This document shows positions 12,201 through 24,789 of a stretch of 64,000 nt of DNA, piece by piece. A program made the position numbers and the translations under genes. The DNA is from Nereocystis luetkeana (taxonomy: Eukaryota; Sar; Phaeophyceae; Laminariales; Laminariaceae). How positions within the stretch are numbered: the stretch's first letter is position 1; every line of letters begins with the position of its first letter. The notes below the pieces were generated by a model. That model saw only the letters and a list, made by a program, of their open reading frames with translations. It ran no database searches and was not told the DNA's origin. The stretch covers positions 1,703,501-1,767,500 of the forward strand of contig JARUPZ010000006.1 of assembly GCA_031213475.1 (NCBI GenBank), read 5' to 3'.

Positions 12201-12979
12201 CCGCCCCCGACACCCTCCCCGCGCCGGCCGCGACCAGCCTCGCCACCTCCTCCTCGTCTTCCTCCTCGTCCTCGTCCGAGTGCGTCGGGGACAAGCTACG
12301 GGCGAGGAGCTCATGGAGCCAGGAGCGGGAGGCCTCGGAGAGCAGACACGCGTCCACCTCGTCGACGACGACGTAGGAAACGGCGTTGACACGGATGGCG
12401 CCGGTAGCGACGAGCTTGGAGAGATTCTCCGGGTTCCCTATAACGATGTGGGGGGGGTCCGCCCACGCCCAGGCCCGCTGCCGCTTATTGCTGGAACCTT
12501 CTAGGACGGACATGACCTGCACCTTGCCTCCCGTGCTCTTCCCCGTAGCCGCCGCAAGGCGCTTCGCGACTCCTGCCACCTGCAGGCCCAGCTCTCGGGT
12601 GGGGACGACCACGAGGCACTGCACCGCCGCGCGGGACGGCTCCACCAGGGAGAAGAAGGGCAGCAGAAAGGCCAGGGTCTTGCCGCTTCCAGTCTGCGCG
12701 TGCAGCACCGCGTCGCTCCTGGCCTCGCCCATGATGACGTCCAGGGCTTGTCGCTGCACGAGGGTCGGCGAGGAGAAGCCCAGTTGCTCCAGTCGCGACA
12801 GCAGCCAGTCGGGCAGGCGGCCCGTGAATAGCTCGCGGAACGTCGGCCCGCCTGCGGCGGGGAAGTGGGCGCCCTCAGGCGCATAGTCTACGGCGGTTGT
12901 TATTGGTGTTGCTGCTGTTGTCAAGGCCTCTACTGCTGGACGTGGTGCTTCGCTTTCTCCTGAAGGCGTATCCACTCCA

Positions 12980-13022
<43 letters not shown>

Positions 13023-13407
13023 TGGTACTGGTGTCCGGACCGCCTGCTGCCTCGCCGGCCCACGAGTCTGCTGCACCGGCGTCCCGCCGCACGTGTCCTA
13101 GCCGCCGCTGTCTCTTGCGGCCGCCGGGTGTGCCGTTCTTGCTCTCTAGCGGGCTGCTTGTTGCCGTCGCCATGGGGGGCTGGTTGTGTTGTCGGTGTGG
13201 TTGCTGTTGTCTTTGGTGTCTGCTGACGCCGAGCAGGGTGTACGGTGACACCAACGCTGGCACAGCAACAGCACTACCGGAAGTTGTACTGGTAGTGCCT
13301 CGAAACGACGGTGTCTGCCGAGGAGAGACATGGAACGGAGACACGCCACGGCAAAGCGACAGGGCGATCGCCAGCATGCCGACCAGAGTCGGTCGCGGCA
13401 AACCCAT
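9289..13407 (-). CDS. DEAD-box ATP-dependent RNA helicase, probably plastid-targeted (3' part missing)
   Basis: Two phase-0 exons are supported: 13407-12106 (434 codons) and 9672-9289 (128 codons), joined by a 2.4-kb GT-AG intron (donor CAG|GTATTA). Exon 1 shows a signal-peptide-like start (MLAIALSLC, then SPFHV), a 13-residue Ala run near residues 131-143 and a Q-motif-like region ending PTLVQRQAL. The helicase motifs are I (AQTGSGKT, about 237-244), Ia (PTRELGLQ), II as DEVD rather than DEAD (about 349-352) and III (SAT, about 419). Exon 2 (KQWTLTEPVHVQV...HFYVVC...GLVFAL) is the start of the helicase C domain. Its donor would be CGG|GTGAGG. Motifs V and VI were not found, so the gene is incomplete here and may continue past the left edge. 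Family knowledge: plastid DEAD-box proteins remodel rRNA or mRNA. An RH39/RH50-type role is only a guess. Alternative starts are 13518 and 13377. Confidence 0.85.
9658..10127 (-). repeat. three tandem degraded copies of the helicase exon 2 start and acceptor
   Basis: Units at about 9658-9770, 9813-9918 and 9958-10060, with a stub at 10110-10127. On the minus strand each carries G run/C run, a CCACATGC-like block and GAAACAG/GCAACAGAAGCAGTGG. That reproduces the splice acceptor and the first codons of exon 2. The true exon is the copy nearest the coding sequence. The outer copies lie inside the intron and read KQ(K)W-R/T-LN, then stop. Confidence 0.75.
10128..11454. other. helicase intron, no further feature recognised
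   Basis: The 130-codon plus frame at 10583 and the frames around 10850-11360 overlap on both strands and show no domain. An imperfect direct repeat (ACCTCTATGTACCGAAATATA / ACCACTCTGTCCCGAAATACA) lies at about 10263-10430. Confidence 0.4.
11455..11563 (+). mobile_element. MITE-B copy 1
   Basis: Near-palindromic element of about 109 bp. TTAGCCCTTTTAGGATTGCG at the left is matched by the complement AGTTCTTAAAAGGGCTAA at the right, with paired GGGGACAAA and TTTGTCCCC inside. Confidence 0.85.
11590..11712 (-). repeat. GATC-rich dispersed element, partial copy 4
   Basis: Only the GACTCCCACCCGGCGAAACG block and the bordering ACAGATCATACAGATCATAC short repeat remain, in reverse orientation. Confidence 0.65.
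11925..12055 (+). repeat. two-copy hairpin repeat in helicase intron
   Basis: A unit of about 75-80 bp occurs twice: GGACCCACCGC, a T-rich stretch, CGCGTTTC then GAAAA then CCGCGAAACGAGA. Within each unit CGCGTTTC and GAAACGCG-like segments can pair into a short hairpin. Confidence 0.7.
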
Positions 13408-13635
13408 TACTATGGAAGAAAGGATCAAGGAAAACACAGGGAGGGAGTACGACCTGCTACGTAAGCTGCAAGCTTCGGAGCTTCGCACGTTTTCAATTTG
13501 CATCATTGGGAGTTCCACTACATGTCAGGTGGCGTTTTTTAAGTGAAACGGGTTATTTTCGAGATCCCGACCCGACACGACAGTTGGATCGACGAGGCAT
13601 CGTTGCCCAGTCCTCTAGTCTTGCTAGCCCCAGCG
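13408..13635. promoter_or_regulatory. shared divergent promoter between helicase and Hsp40
   Basis: The predicted helicase start (minus) and Hsp40 start (plus) are head to head with about 228 bp between them. If the upstream helicase Met at 13518 is used, only about 117 bp remains. No clear TATA box is seen. The assignment rests on gene arrangement alone. Confidence 0.5.
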
Positions 13636-16600
13636 ATGGTATCTCCTTGTCAGCCCGCCGACTACTATGAAACGCTTGGCGTCCAGCGGGCTGTTTCGGA
13701 CGCGGACATCAAGAAAGCGTGAGGGTGTATTGATCTGAGCCCGAGCTGAGTCGGGGATCTCGATGTAGCGTAGTCGTATGTATGATAAGAGATCACACCA
13801 TCCTGCTTTGTCGGTATCCTATCCAGTCGAACCTCAGCAGTATGTGTGCACACAGGCGCGAATGGGGCCTAGGCGGGGTGGGGCGTGTTGGCTAGAGTCT
13901 CCGATATGCATCCCCTACAGACAAGGATATTGCTTCTTGTACACGCTGTATGGATAAACACACTTCGCACGAGTTTCTTCTGCTGGGACTGCTTGGTGTA
14001 TCTTGGATCAAAAAAGATATTATTAACACGATAACGGCAGTACATCCGATAACCCCATACGCGGGCGTCACAGGTTTGCTATTCGCCCCCCTCGTGCCGT
14101 ACCCGCCCTCCCAACAGTTACCGCAAGCTGGCGATGAAGTGGCACCCGGACAAGAACAAGGAAAACACAGTAAGTGGACACAGCAGTGAGTGGGGCAAGA
14201 TCCCGCCCGCGTTTTCGAAAATGAGTGTCACCACGCCAAGAGCAGTGTTGATTAGTCGGATTAACTACCAGATACCGGTATACCGGTACGCTTATACACC
14301 AAATAATGGTCACCGTTGTGAAATTAACAAAAATATCGTTCGCATTGAACGATCACGAGGGGGAGAGAAGTTCAAAGGCTTAGCGTGGGCATTGGGCGGA
14401 CACATGTTCGCTTGGGTGTTGTCCAGGGGAGTTGACTCGAAAGCTCCGCACCTCAGGGACCAATGCACGATTTAAAAACAGTACCAAGTGGAATGCTAAG
14501 TATTTGTAGAAAAATGAAACTACATGCATTCCCTCTCCCACGCACCGCAGTATCATCACACGGTACTGATGCACATTGCCGCAGCTTGCTGAAGGTCTGT
14601 ACTTCCGTATGTCTAAAACAAGCGGTATTACTGCTGTATATATATATTCCTACAAGTACAACAAGTCTCTCACGAAAAAAAAACGCCCACGTACACTAGG
14701 TGAGAATCTAAGGAGTGCTGCGCCTAAATTATACGTACTCTGCAGCATGCCACTCACAACGACTTGTGGCATGCTGAGGACGAAAAGGGCTCATCAATAG
14801 CCTGACCACCCCTCAACTATTGAATCGTACGATCCAAACGGCAAACGGCACCACCACAGGCAGAAGCTGCGAAGGTTTTTCAGGAGATCGCGGAGGCATA
14901 TGACGTTTTGAGCGACAAGAAGAACCGAGCCATCTACGATCAGTACGGCTACGAGGGTCTCCGCGAAGGGGTGGGTCTACTGCGGATACTGCTGTGGTAT
15001 ACAAACGCAACGCAAAAGACACAGACAGCGGGGGACCCCATGTTGCTATTCTGTTGTGCTTTGGCGGCCACACTCCTGATGTACACGGTATTTCCGCTAC
15101 GTACGAGTACTTCAAATGTATCTCTTTTTCATACTTGTAAAAACTACGACTACGTCCGAAGTGAGTCTGAGCACTTTTCTACGCCTCCCAGGGAAACACC
15201 CCTTCGTAGAGGTCTCCTGGCGTGAAAATGATAACCGTAGCAGTGCCCATGCTGTAGTATAATGAGTCTCTTTTCGCGGCAGGTCTATGGACTGATCCTG
15301 GTCAACCCTTGCTGGTAGCGGTAGCATTTCATATGCCTTTGGAAATGCGCACTGTATCGCGGGAGGTAGTTGTTGGTCTTCCTTTATTCATCCTCTGGGC
15401 TACCCGCGGCTATTTTTGTAGCACTTGAGCGACTACTACTATGTGCTGTTTGGTTCGTTTAACCGGACGTCTTCGAAAACCCGGCAGGGAACATATTGTC
15501 CCGCGCGGGAGGCGGTTGTTGCCCATCTTCCTCTCCGTTCCCTCCTCCCTTTCTTCTCCCTCCTTTTTATTTTCTTCCCTTTCTACTCTTCCTTCCGGTC
15601 CCCACCCCCTTCCTCCTCTTCCTCCTCCTCCTCCTCCCCTTCCCTTCCTCTCAATCTCCCCCTTTTCCTCCATTGTGGTCAGAGTACAGGATTGAGTGCA
15701 GTTTTGCTTCTCCTTTCGCCGGAAATATTCGAAAACCAGCAGAACCCCTTGTCGAGACCCTGCTTCTCGCGGGGGGGATGCGCTGCGGGTATGACAGAGC
15801 GATATTGACCCCTTTGCTCTCTATAAAACAGCGCGGTACCAATCACGTCCTTTTTCTTGTACAGCGTCATCCCGTACATACCGCGACACCAAGCGCGTCC
15901 CCTTAGACAACAACAACCTGCTTACGGGTATGCATGCCTGCCTGCCTTGCTTGCCTTGCTTGCCTCGCTTGCCTTGCTTTGTCTGATTTGACGCCTCGCC
16001 CGCTCTGAAGGTTCCCGCACAAGACGGCAGAAAGTCGGAGGGATACACCTATAAGCAGAATGGCCAGGTGCGTCCGTTAAATCGTGTTTGTTCGCCGAAG
16101 TACCCCCCCCCCCCCCCCTCCCCCCCTGCATGCTCCGTCCCGGCATTGTAGGGATGCGAGGGTCTATGGTCATACGGCTACGGCCATGCATGAGATCGAG
16201 TACATATCTCCTATCGAGTACCCCCCCCCCCCCCCCCCCCCGCCCTGTGGAAGCAAGTGAGCTTTGCGAGGCAATACTGTAACGACAAACGGCGTTTGCA
16301 GACACGCTTACTGCGTGCAACCTTCTTTAAGAACGCGCGAGCGGTCAAACTGCGTTCCCCGCTGCAAGCATGTTCTCTACCCCGCGCCTCCCATCCACGG
16401 GGTTGAGTCATATTGTCTTTGTTTCTTTTTTTTTCATGACAAGCACGGATGTCTATGCCAGGAAGTACAAATCTGGCTACGTAGTTGTTCGAGTTCGACA
16501 GTACCGTACTCAATTTTTGCTGGCCGCGCGATAAATCGATCATGGGTACATATATAGTGCGCTTTTTTTTGCTGGATATATCTAAATCGTTAGCCCGGTT

Positions 16601-19600
16601 TATAGCCACACCGTAGTAGAGGGGGGTATCTACCTATAGTCCCGTACGGATTCACGCTAGCTGAAGACATCTCAACAATAATCAATTTCACCCCCATGCC
16701 CACCTATATACACCATCCAGCCAGCGTCAAAACAACAGGTGGGAGTGCCTGGCATGGTGGTAATACATACTACCAGGTACCAAGGTACCAGATGTGTATA
16801 CGTTTCCACCTCCAAGGAGCTCCATCGGACTCGCCTATCGATAAACGGAAACCGTGGAGGTTTCGGTTTGTCCGTAGGGTGCACACAAAAACATACCACT
16901 GGGCTACCGCACACATAAAACAGCACTAACTCAGCGCTTACTGCTACAAAAGACGAACCCTCACTTATTCTTTGAAAAAAGGAGACAACCTGGGGCCTAA
17001 CGACGCCCGTTCGCTCTCCTAACCTTCCACCCGCAACTATGTATCCGCAGGAGATCTTCGAGAAGTTTTTCGGGACGCACAACCCGTTCGTCGACTTCGG
17101 CTTCGGGGACACCATGCCCTTTGCCTCGAGGCTGAAGAAGGAGGGGCCGCGGAAGCCCGCCCCGGTGTCTCGAGACCTCGCTTGCTCCCTTGAAGAGCTC
17201 TACAATGGTTGCACCAAGACGTTCAAGGTCACCCGAAAGGCAAGAAAACTGAAGAGGGCCAGAGGGGGGGGGGGGGGGGGGGGATAGGAGAGATGTACTC
17301 GATCTCATGCATGGCCGTAGTCGTATGACCATAGACCCTCGCATGCCTACAATGCCGGGACGGAGCATGTCGGGTTTCCACCGACCAGGCAGACATTGCT
17401 TATTGCACCAAGCGCAAAGCGCCGTGAGGTGTCTGGCGAGTCGCATGAAGGGTGAGCTGCATCCTACTAAGAACCGATTTTGAGGCGGACTTGCATATGG
17501 ATGACAGCTTCAATGAGGGGGGGGGGGGGGGGGGGGGGGGAGGTGGGGGCGTGCTCATTTGTTGCTCGTCTTGGTCATATGATCATCGACCACGCATCCC
17601 TTTCGAAGCGGAGCACCGTTCCTACCCCTAGTCGAGACACCTCCAACACTTGAAAGGGTATTCCATATTGTGCACGACCGTAGTTGTATGCTCATGGGAG
17701 GGGCGTAGGGGAGGGGAGGGCGGTGAAAGGGGGCGGGGGGGGGTGTACTCATGTTCTGCAATGGTCGTAGTCGTATGGCGCATAGACCCTCGCATCCCTA
17801 CAAGAGCACGTTGGATTTTCACCGACCAGGCCGGAGCGGGAGGGGGGGGGGGGGGTGCAAGGGGTGGGTAGGGTACTCATTTGTTGCTTGCTTCAGTCAT
17901 TTGGCCAATAACCAACTCATCCCTTTTGAGACGGAGCGGCGGGGGCGGGGGGGGTAGGGGGCGTATTCATTTGTTGCTCGCCTTAGACATTTGACCATTG
18001 ACCACACAAGTCATGCGGCGGGGGTGGGGAGGGGGGGGGGGGAAGGGGGGGGGGGGAAGGTTTAACAGAGTAGGAACGTGGTGGTGGTATCGTGGAGCCT
18101 TGCCTGCTTGCTCCCTCTGAGAATCGTTTAAGGTCACGAAAAGGCAAGATAATACGGGGGGGGGCGTGGGAGAGGGGGCAAGGGGGAGGACTGGAGGAGG
18201 GGCTTGGTTAAACAGATGAAGAAAGTGCTGTTTGGTGAAAGCGAGGTTTTTAGCTGTGTGGGTCTGTTGCCAAAGCCCTTTTTTCTGGTATCACGCGACG
18301 AGACCTTTGTTTTTGACAGAAGAATGGTGTCTTCCCGCGCCCTCCCCCCCCCCACCATTACGGGGGACCATAGTTAGTGGAACCTATGGTATACATAAAA
18401 ACCTATATATGTAACCTTTTTCACTAACAATATTGGGTCCTATTAACTATCATCCTCCGTAATAGTTTGCGCGGCAGGAAAAACTACTGCAGATACAGTA
18501 CGCATCGTCCTAGACTCTCACCCCCCTCGATCGTATTGTCCGTATTTCTGTGTTGGCATCCTTACGCTTACGATATCCATTCGGCTTTAGAACCTTTGAC
18601 TTATGTTCATTGTGATCAAAATCATTCTGGGGTAGAACCCTTGATATTTAATATCGATTCTGCTTTTGTTTTTGCTTCTTTAGCACCTGTAGGCTCAGAT
18701 CCATCCGGCTTTCGGAGGCGTTGTACGATAGATGTATCACATTCGCGAAAAAAAAATCCGAGCCACCACGATGTCCTTGCCGGGCGTTAAATGGTTGAAG
18801 AATGAATACTCGTACGTGACGTAATTTCTACATTGTTTGGCCTAATGCGGACGCACACGTACGAGATGCGCGTAGCATCAGTCGTATTAATATGTCTGTC
18901 CCCGTTGTGCCTTGGGGGGAGTCACCCCAGGGTGGGGGTTGCACTTTCAGGGCCAAAGGTTTCTGACCAATTGGGTTCCTTAGGTGAGGAACTACCAGTT
19001 AGATTTTACTCGTATATTCGTTTTGGGACTAGCGTATACAAGTGCCGGTCGGGAGGCACGAACGATTTTTTTCCCAACTATTGTATCGGGTGAGACTTTG
19101 AGCTCCTAATGTAAGGGGCTCAGGAACTTCTAGTGCACCCCTACCGTGGGATGGCTCGGGGGGGGCATACAGGAGCCTCAGAGAATTTAGAGTGCACCTC
19201 TGCCGTAGAGTGCATAGCACCCGTAGATCTCTACCCCTCCTGCTTGATGCTATTCAGGATTCGCACCCTTCAAGTTTTCGATCTTAATAATATTATGGTG
19301 CACCGGGTAGCACTTTTTGACTCATTCACATCCATTCTGCTTTGGGCAAAACGACACACCAAGCAAGCTTCGTACGCACGTTTTTCTTTTACGCGTTGCG
19401 CCCAGAGATGTCGCCGCCCTCGTTTCCACTCCCATGTGAGGCTTACCGTCACACGCTGCGGCTGGAACTATGCGCTGCAGAACAAACACCCCATCCCCCC
19501 GACAACACCATAAATCGAAGTCAGTTGATTCGACGCCCGTCATCCATGCGCAAGGAATCCCGCCTCGCAAGCGGTTCTTTGGTAGGATACCGCTCACTCT

Positions 19601-21405
19601 TAATGCGACTCGCCAGACACCTCACGGCGCTTCGAGCTTGACGCAAGCAGTGTCTGCCTCGCCGGGGAAAACCCGGCATGCTCCGTCCCGGCATTGTAGG
19701 GATGCGAGGGTCTATGGTCATACGACTACGGCCGTGCATGACTTAAGTACACCCTGCCCTCCCTCCATTCCCTCACCCCCCCCCCCCCCCCCTCTTGGTA
19801 GGATGCAGCTCACCCTTCATGCATGCGACTCGCCGGACACCTCACGGCGCTTCGCGCTTGGTGCAATAAGCAATGTCTGCCTGGTCGGTGAAAACCCGAC
19901 ATGCGCCGTCCCGGCATTGTAGGGATGCGAGGGTCAAAGGTCATACGACTACGGCCATGCATGAGATCGAGTACATCTCTCCTATCGAGTACCCCCCCTC
20001 CCCTCCCCATCCCCATCCCCTACCCTGCGGCTGTGCTCTCGTCTTGACACCTTACTCGTTTTGTTCTTGCCATCTGCAGAGGTTTAACGGGGAAGGAGAG
20101 CTGGCGGAAGCCTCCACACAGCTCACGGTCCACGTGAAGCCGGGATGGAAAAAGGGGACGAAGATCACATTTCCGGGGGAGGGGGACGAGGGTCCCGGTG
20201 TGTTGCCCGCCGACGTTCTGCTGGTTGTCACGGAAAGGTGAGTGACTGTTTTACGGTTTTTTAGTTGCCCAGTCTAATAGCCACCCGTGGAGCCGGGATG
20301 GAGGTGGGCTGGTCCCGGCGAGTTACCGGCCGACGTCCTGCTGGTTGTCATGGAAAGGTTCCTCTTTCGCGTTTGGTTGCTCGTTCGATCTATGACGGGG
20401 GGGCATAGTAAATACCACCAAATATTGTAGGTAAAAAAAGCGAAATATACACCTGGTAGGTTTTTGTATATACCGTAGGTCCTATTTAATATGGCCCCCC
20501 GTAATATTTACCCGTGGAACCGAGGTGGGGATGAGCGTGCCGGGGTGTTACCGGCCGACGACGCCCTTCTGGCTGTTGCGGATACTTTTGATGGTTGTTT
20601 CGCCCAGTTTTACCCGTTTCGCCGGGATGGGAAACGGGAAACGTCACTGCGATACTATAAAAAACAACAACAGCACCAAGACTAAAACGTAAATACATAT
20701 AGGTTTCCCGCGAAGTCGGCATGGAAAACGGGGAACGCCACCGCAGTACTATATAAAACCATCGGTAAGTGGAGCGTTGCCGCTATATTGTACCAATAGC
20801 ACCAAAACGAAACCTATAAACAAAGTACGCATTTTGGGATAGCCGCTACTCGTATAGCAACACAGTGGTGGTTCGTCTATTACGGGGGACCATAGTAAAT
20901 AGGACCTACGGTACACACAAAAACCTATATATTTCGCTATTTTTACTAACAATATTTGGTCCTGTTCACTATTGTCCCCCGTAATAGTAGTGCTGGTGTG
21001 TATGCGCCAGCCAGCAATACGGGTACTATTTTTAGCGGCAACCGGCAACTACTCCGCACACTGCCACATGTATGTGCCAATCAATCCCACCGGCACTATA
21101 TGAGGCGTTCTACGATAGAGGTTCACCCTTATTTTTATGAGGCTGTTCACTTAAGGAGCTCCATACCTCACACCCGAACACAGACTTCAGCAAACACCAA
21201 ATTGCATCCCGAAGAGTAATCCCATACTACTGTGGACCAAGTACGTATGCAACAAAGGTCATTTTTGGAAACAAGATTGGCATTCTGACGATTTTGGGTT
21301 GAGGAAATCACGTCATTCAGAAAATATTTAGTGACAAATGTGCTACCTCTATCGTAGAACGCGTCATATATAGCAGGCAGCCGGCACTATAACGGCAACC
21401 GGCAC

Positions 21406-21451
<46 letters not shown>

Positions 21452-21531
21452 GTTAACATTATTGTTTCTCTTGCCATCCGACAATGTGCAGCATGATCTT
21501 CAACATGGATCACTCATAACTTTCCCGAAAG

Positions 21532-21605
<74 letters not shown>

Positions 21606-24600
21606 CATTATTATTCTTCTTCTTATTATTATTATTATTATTATTACTATTATTATCATTTCCCTTGCCATCCGACAAAGTGCAGCATGATTTTCAACAT
21701 TGATCACTCATAACTTTCCCGAAAGAAGAAAACCTCGGAAACAAAAGGAAACCCATACACAAAGTCTCCCTCCCTTCTGTGCCAAAACTTTCGGCTTGTC
21801 TACTCCATTCTCCTTGCTCCTTCCTTATCATTACGTTATATTCTTAAATAGAGGGACCACTACTGCTACTGTAGCGCCAAAAAAAGGGTGAAACAACACG
21901 AATGCTCTGATGAATGGGAACCTGACGCAGCAGACCGAAAAAAAGAGCTGAAATATCACTCCTTGGACAGTATGACACTATCACAGGGGTGTGATAAGAT
22001 AACACACACCCTTACGACTACGACCATGCATGAGATCGAGTACATCTCTCCTATCGAGTACCCCCCCCCCCCCCGGTCTGGGACGAATTGCAGACCCGGT
22101 TTCCTCCAAAACATGCATGGATGGGCGGGCACACCCACACGACGGACGACGAAAAATGGTGGCGTTGGAAAGTTTTTTCGTGGAGAAGGTTGCATGCATA
22201 GACTGTTGTATCGCTCGTCGTACTCAGTACGCCCTCCCCTTTGCCGAGAAACCCAGCTGTGAGAATCGTCCGAGGGGGTGTGATATGTTATCACCCTAGT
22301 GTGATAGCGTTATAGCGGTATACTATCTATTCGTAGAGCATGTTGGCGGGTGGGAGCCGCACAATCTGCATGATTTATACGCGGCATGTTTCCGACGGCA
22401 GCAGCAGGCTACATCTAGACTATTTTTTGGTATGCAGACCCTGCACAGCCTCTCACAAAGGCAGGTGATGAACTGGAATATCTATTTTTACGGGGAACCA
22501 CAATGAAATAGGACCCATGGTTCAGACAAAAACCTACATATCTGCGTATTTTTACTATCAATATTTGGTCCTACTTACTATGCTCCCCCGTAAATAGACC
22601 ATGATTTGTTCGGGTTGTGAAGTAGTCAGCACAGGAGCGGCGGTTCCACCCACCCCCCTCGGATCATATACATATATATATATATATATATTTAGTGTGC
22701 ATCACGGTATCACCACTGGTCCGAGCGTTTATTTTCATGACCACCAGGCCGCGATCGATCATACCAGGTATTAATAGTATTTATTTGCTCTTACGTACCT
22801 GTATTGTTTTGGCCATTGTTCAGTGTGCTTATATATAGACAGAATGACCTTCAACGGTGATCACTAGTAAAAATCCCAAGAAAATTCCCAAGATAATCAA
22901 AGGAAACACAAAAAATGAACCTGATTGGACCACAGCAGTAGACTATTGGACTGCAGTAGACTATTGGACAGCAGTAGCGTACTGGACTACAGTTAGCTTT
23001 GACGTCGCCCACTCGTAACAGCAGTAGTAGCGTACTGGACTACAGTTAGCTTTGACGTCGCCCACTCGTAAACATTCCCAGAATGAAGGAGGAGAAGGAA
23101 GGGAAAACAAAAAACAAAACAGGAGGAAACCCATGCACGTCTACGTACCATACACACTTTTTAGATCACCGCACCACCGACCGAGCATTCGTTTAACGTT
23201 CACCGGACCACCGAGCGTTCATCTCTGGACGCATCTGTGCGTGAACTCGTCCCACCGAGCGTTCAGTTAAACCCATACCTGGTATATCATAAACCACCAT
23301 CGGGCTTTCAGCTACAGCCGTACCGCATAAACTTGGTCCCAAGGAGCGTTCGTCTCGTAACGCGCCGCAACTCAGCTGGTCCCATCGAGCGTCCGTCTAT
23401 AACCGTGACGCTTAAAGTCGCTCCACCGAGCGTTCATCTACGATGATCGTACCGCATGAAGTTGTTCCACCGAGCGTTCATCTCTAAGCGTACCGCATCA
23501 AGCTTGTCTCACCGGGCGTTCAGTCACACCCATCCCTCAGAACGCTGTCTCATCGACCGTTCGACTATAACCGTACCGCATGTATCTCTCGTACCACGAG
23601 CGTTCATGTACAACCGCGCCGAATAAACTTGTCCGACCGAGCGCCCATCTCTAAGCTCGTCGCATCAACACTTGTACACGTAGGACAGATTAGATAGATC
23701 AGACGGCTCAGATAGATTACATAGATCATATACTTCTTATATATAGGGCAGATCAGATACCTGGTAGATCAGATATGTAGGACAGATCAGATAGATCAGA
23801 CGAATCAGATAGATCAGACAAATCAGACGAATCAGATAGACCAGATAGATCAGATATATCAGATAGATCAGGTAGACCCTAACCTGACGTCAGGAGTTTC
23901 TGCGCAGGACCTGTATACGTAGTATACACGCAACCCAGTAGGAAACAAGCGCGACATCGTCCAGATTGTACGCCTCCGACCCGGCAACGTGACCTAGATC
24001 ATGCAGACCATACAGATCATACAGATCGTACAGATCAGGAACATGTTTGCCCTGAAATATTTAGATCATGAGCTGTGTGCAAACTGGCCCCATGCGACGG
24101 TCGTGCCTGTGTTCGCTGCCGCCGCCGGTGCCGTCGCCGCCTATCGCTGTGGTCAGGCCGCACGAGTACTTCTCGCGCGAAGGGAATGACCTGGTGTACA
24201 CGTCGATGCTGTCGCTGGCGGACGCGCTGACGGACTGCATCATAGAGGTGAGTGCAGTTGATGATGACGGCGATGATAACGGTGGCGGTGGTGGGTGAGG
24301 ATGATGGTGGTACTATTGCTAATCGTGATGCTGGTGCTGGTCGTGGCGATGGTGGTGACGGTGGTGATGGTGGTGAGGATGATGATGATGATGAGGATGA
24401 TGACGATGATGACGATGATGATTTTGATGTTGACGATGATGATGGTGATGGTGATGACGATAGTGGCGATGATGATGGTGATGGTGATGACGATAGTGGC
24501 GATGGCGGTGGTGAGGATGATGATGGTGATGATGACGATGATGACGATGATGATTTTGATGTTGACTATGATGATGGTGATGGTGATGACGATAGTGGCG

Positions 24601-24758
24601 ATGGCGGTGGTGAGGATGATGATGGTGATGATGACGATGATGATAATGATGGTGATTCTGTTGAGGATGATGATGATGATGATGATGATGATGGTGATGA
24701 TGGAAACGATGAAAATGACGATTATGATGATAACGATGACGAATGTGATGCCTCTGCC

Positions 24759-24789
<31 letters not shown>

